From positions 1 to 5,765 of the forward strand of contig CADEFG010000351.1 of the NCBI GenBank assembly GCA_902826505.1: a stretch of 5,765 nt of DNA. The letters run 5' to 3'. This document shows, one piece after another, positions 5,362-5,765 of the stretch. Source of the DNA: an uncultured Acidobacteriota bacterium (GTDB lineage Bacteria > Acidobacteriota > Blastocatellia > Pyrinomonadales > Pyrinomonadaceae). Numbering within the stretch: the first letter of the stretch is position 1; each line of letters opens with the position of its first letter. Under the pieces are notes generated by a model. The model saw nothing but the letters and a program-made list of their open reading frames with translations. It was not told the DNA's origin and made no database searches. Both the position numbers and the translations under genes were made by a program.

Positions 5362-5447
5362 TTTGCCCGCGAATAAACGCGAAATTACACGAAAAATAAA
5401 AAGATTGAATGTTTTTTCGTGTCTTTTCGCGTTTATTCGCGGGCAAA
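5362..5447. repeat. Long inverted repeat built of 10-bp units
   Basis: Arms 5362-5396 and 5413-5447 are complementary over 35 bp with two adjacent mismatches (5385-5386 against 5423-5424), around a 16-nt loop. Within the left arm a decamer repeats three times: CGCGAATAAA (5368-5377), CGCGAAATTA (5378-5387), CACGAAAAAT (5388-5397). It lies between the anti-sigma stop codon and the next gene. The stem could stop or slow transcription, but the left arm is not preceded by A and the right arm is followed by A, not T, on the plus strand. On the minus strand TTT lies inside the stem. It is therefore better described as an intergenic repeat than as a terminator. Confidence 0.9.
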
Positions 5448-5492
5448 AAATAAAACGGCGGTGAATAAATAACTTTTCTGAAATCCATTCAT

Positions 5493-5521
5493 TTGCTCAT
5501 CTTGCCTAAAATTGTTATAGC
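5493..5521 (+). promoter_or_regulatory. Weak promoter candidate upstream of the CrtC/AttH-type gene
   Basis: TTGCTC (5493-5498; 3 of 6 matches) is followed after 17 bp by TATAGC (5516-5521; 4 of 6 matches). Transcription would start near 5528, inside the ribosome-binding region, which makes this promoter doubtful. Confidence 0.15.
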
Positions 5522-5543
5522 TAGATAAAGAGGTAAAACCAGA

Positions 5544-5765
5544 GTGAGCGAACAAAATGCATTTAATTTCGATTTTCAGGAAATCGTCAAAAATTTAGAA
5601 AAAGGCGCAGCGGATTTATTTGAGAATCTCGCACAAAATTTTGTCGGCAAGGCGGAAACTCTGCGCGACGGAACCGAGCTTGACGCCGTCAATTTGCCGC
5701 GCGATCTTTTCGCGCACCGCAACGCGCAAACTGAATGGTGGTATTACACCGGACACGGCGAAACC
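5544..5765 (+). CDS. CrtC/AttH-type lipocalin-fold protein (start only)
   Basis: A GTG start with AAAGAGG 10 nt upstream (5527-5533) opens 74 codons that run off the window; an in-frame stop at 5526-5528 excludes a longer N-terminus. The recognisable part is LPRDLFAHRNAQTEWWYYTGHGET (residues 51-74). The [LF]PRD...H...EWWYYTG signature marks the N-terminal domain of the carotenoid 1,2-hydratase CrtC/AttH superfamily (COG5621-type, often labelled predicted secreted hydrolase or lipocalin-like domain). CrtC itself hydrates carotenoid ends, but most members of the superfamily have no known substrate, so no reaction is assigned. The first 50 residues are amphipathic and charged (VKNLEKGAADLFENLAQNF), without a signal peptide or lipobox, suggesting a cytoplasmic protein. 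It is separated from the anti-sigma gene by 240 bp including the 10-bp-unit inverted repeat, so it probably has its own transcript. Confidence 0.75.
   Translation, partial: MSEQNAFNFDFQEIVKNLEKGAADLFENLAQNFVGKAETLRDGTELDAVNLPRDLFAHRNAQTEWWYYTGHGET

Noticed and set aside
5362..5447. Intrinsic terminator for the anti-sigma gene
   Set aside because: The stem is followed by AAA on the plus strand instead of a T-run, and the arms show internal 10-bp repeats, so it fits an intergenic repeat better, although it could still hinder transcription.

Overview
The window looks like chromosomal DNA of a free-living Gram-negative-type bacterium. It has an exported beta-propeller with an AxA signal-peptidase site, a membrane-anchored TPR-type protein, and an ECF sigma factor with a zinc-finger anti-sigma factor. 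The moderate base composition, the AT-rich intergenic spacers dense in inverted repeats and the style of the proteins suggest Acidobacteriota (Blastocatellia/Pyrinomonadaceae-like). That taxonomic guess is inference; no rRNA or other marker gene is present.

Layout. Positions 1-1042 (minus) carry the first 347 codons of a secreted WD40-like beta-propeller whose 3' end is outside the window. A 392-bp spacer separates it from the divergent gene at 1435-2154 (plus), a multi-helix membrane protein of unknown function. That gene converges on 2231-3097 (minus), a single-pass membrane protein with a TPR-like/YfgM-like C-terminal part; a bidirectional terminator hairpin (2175-2211) lies between them. 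A second divergent AT-rich spacer (3098-3369) holds an ECF-type promoter candidate preceded by an A/T palindrome. It leads into the ECF sigma factor gene at 3370-4071. The anti-sigma gene follows at 4485-5303: a complete Cx25Hx3Cx2C zinc motif, one membrane helix, and an exported C-terminal domain that ends in a TonB-C-like pattern. At the right edge, 5544-5765 is the start of a CrtC/AttH-type lipocalin-fold protein, running off the window.

Functional reading. The sigma/anti-sigma pair is the regulatory core. The anti-sigma factor would hold the sigma factor at the membrane until an envelope signal acts on its outer domain, and the ECF-like promoter suggests autoregulation. The flanking genes have no demonstrable functional link to it.

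The most unusual part is the 413-bp gap between the sigma and anti-sigma genes, which are normally adjacent or overlapping. It is almost fully tiled by three separate inverted-repeat structures. First is a hairpin of 7-bp units AGTCNNN/GACTNNN (4077-4151). Next is a roughly 250-bp element with imperfect 26-28-bp terminal inverted repeats (4153-4405). Last is a second hairpin of 7-bp units GTNAATC/GATTNAC (4412-4478) that ends 6 bp before the anti-sigma start codon. A fourth inverted repeat, built of 10-bp units, follows the anti-sigma gene (5362-5447). I see no CRISPR array, tRNA, rRNA, intact transposase gene or phage gene.
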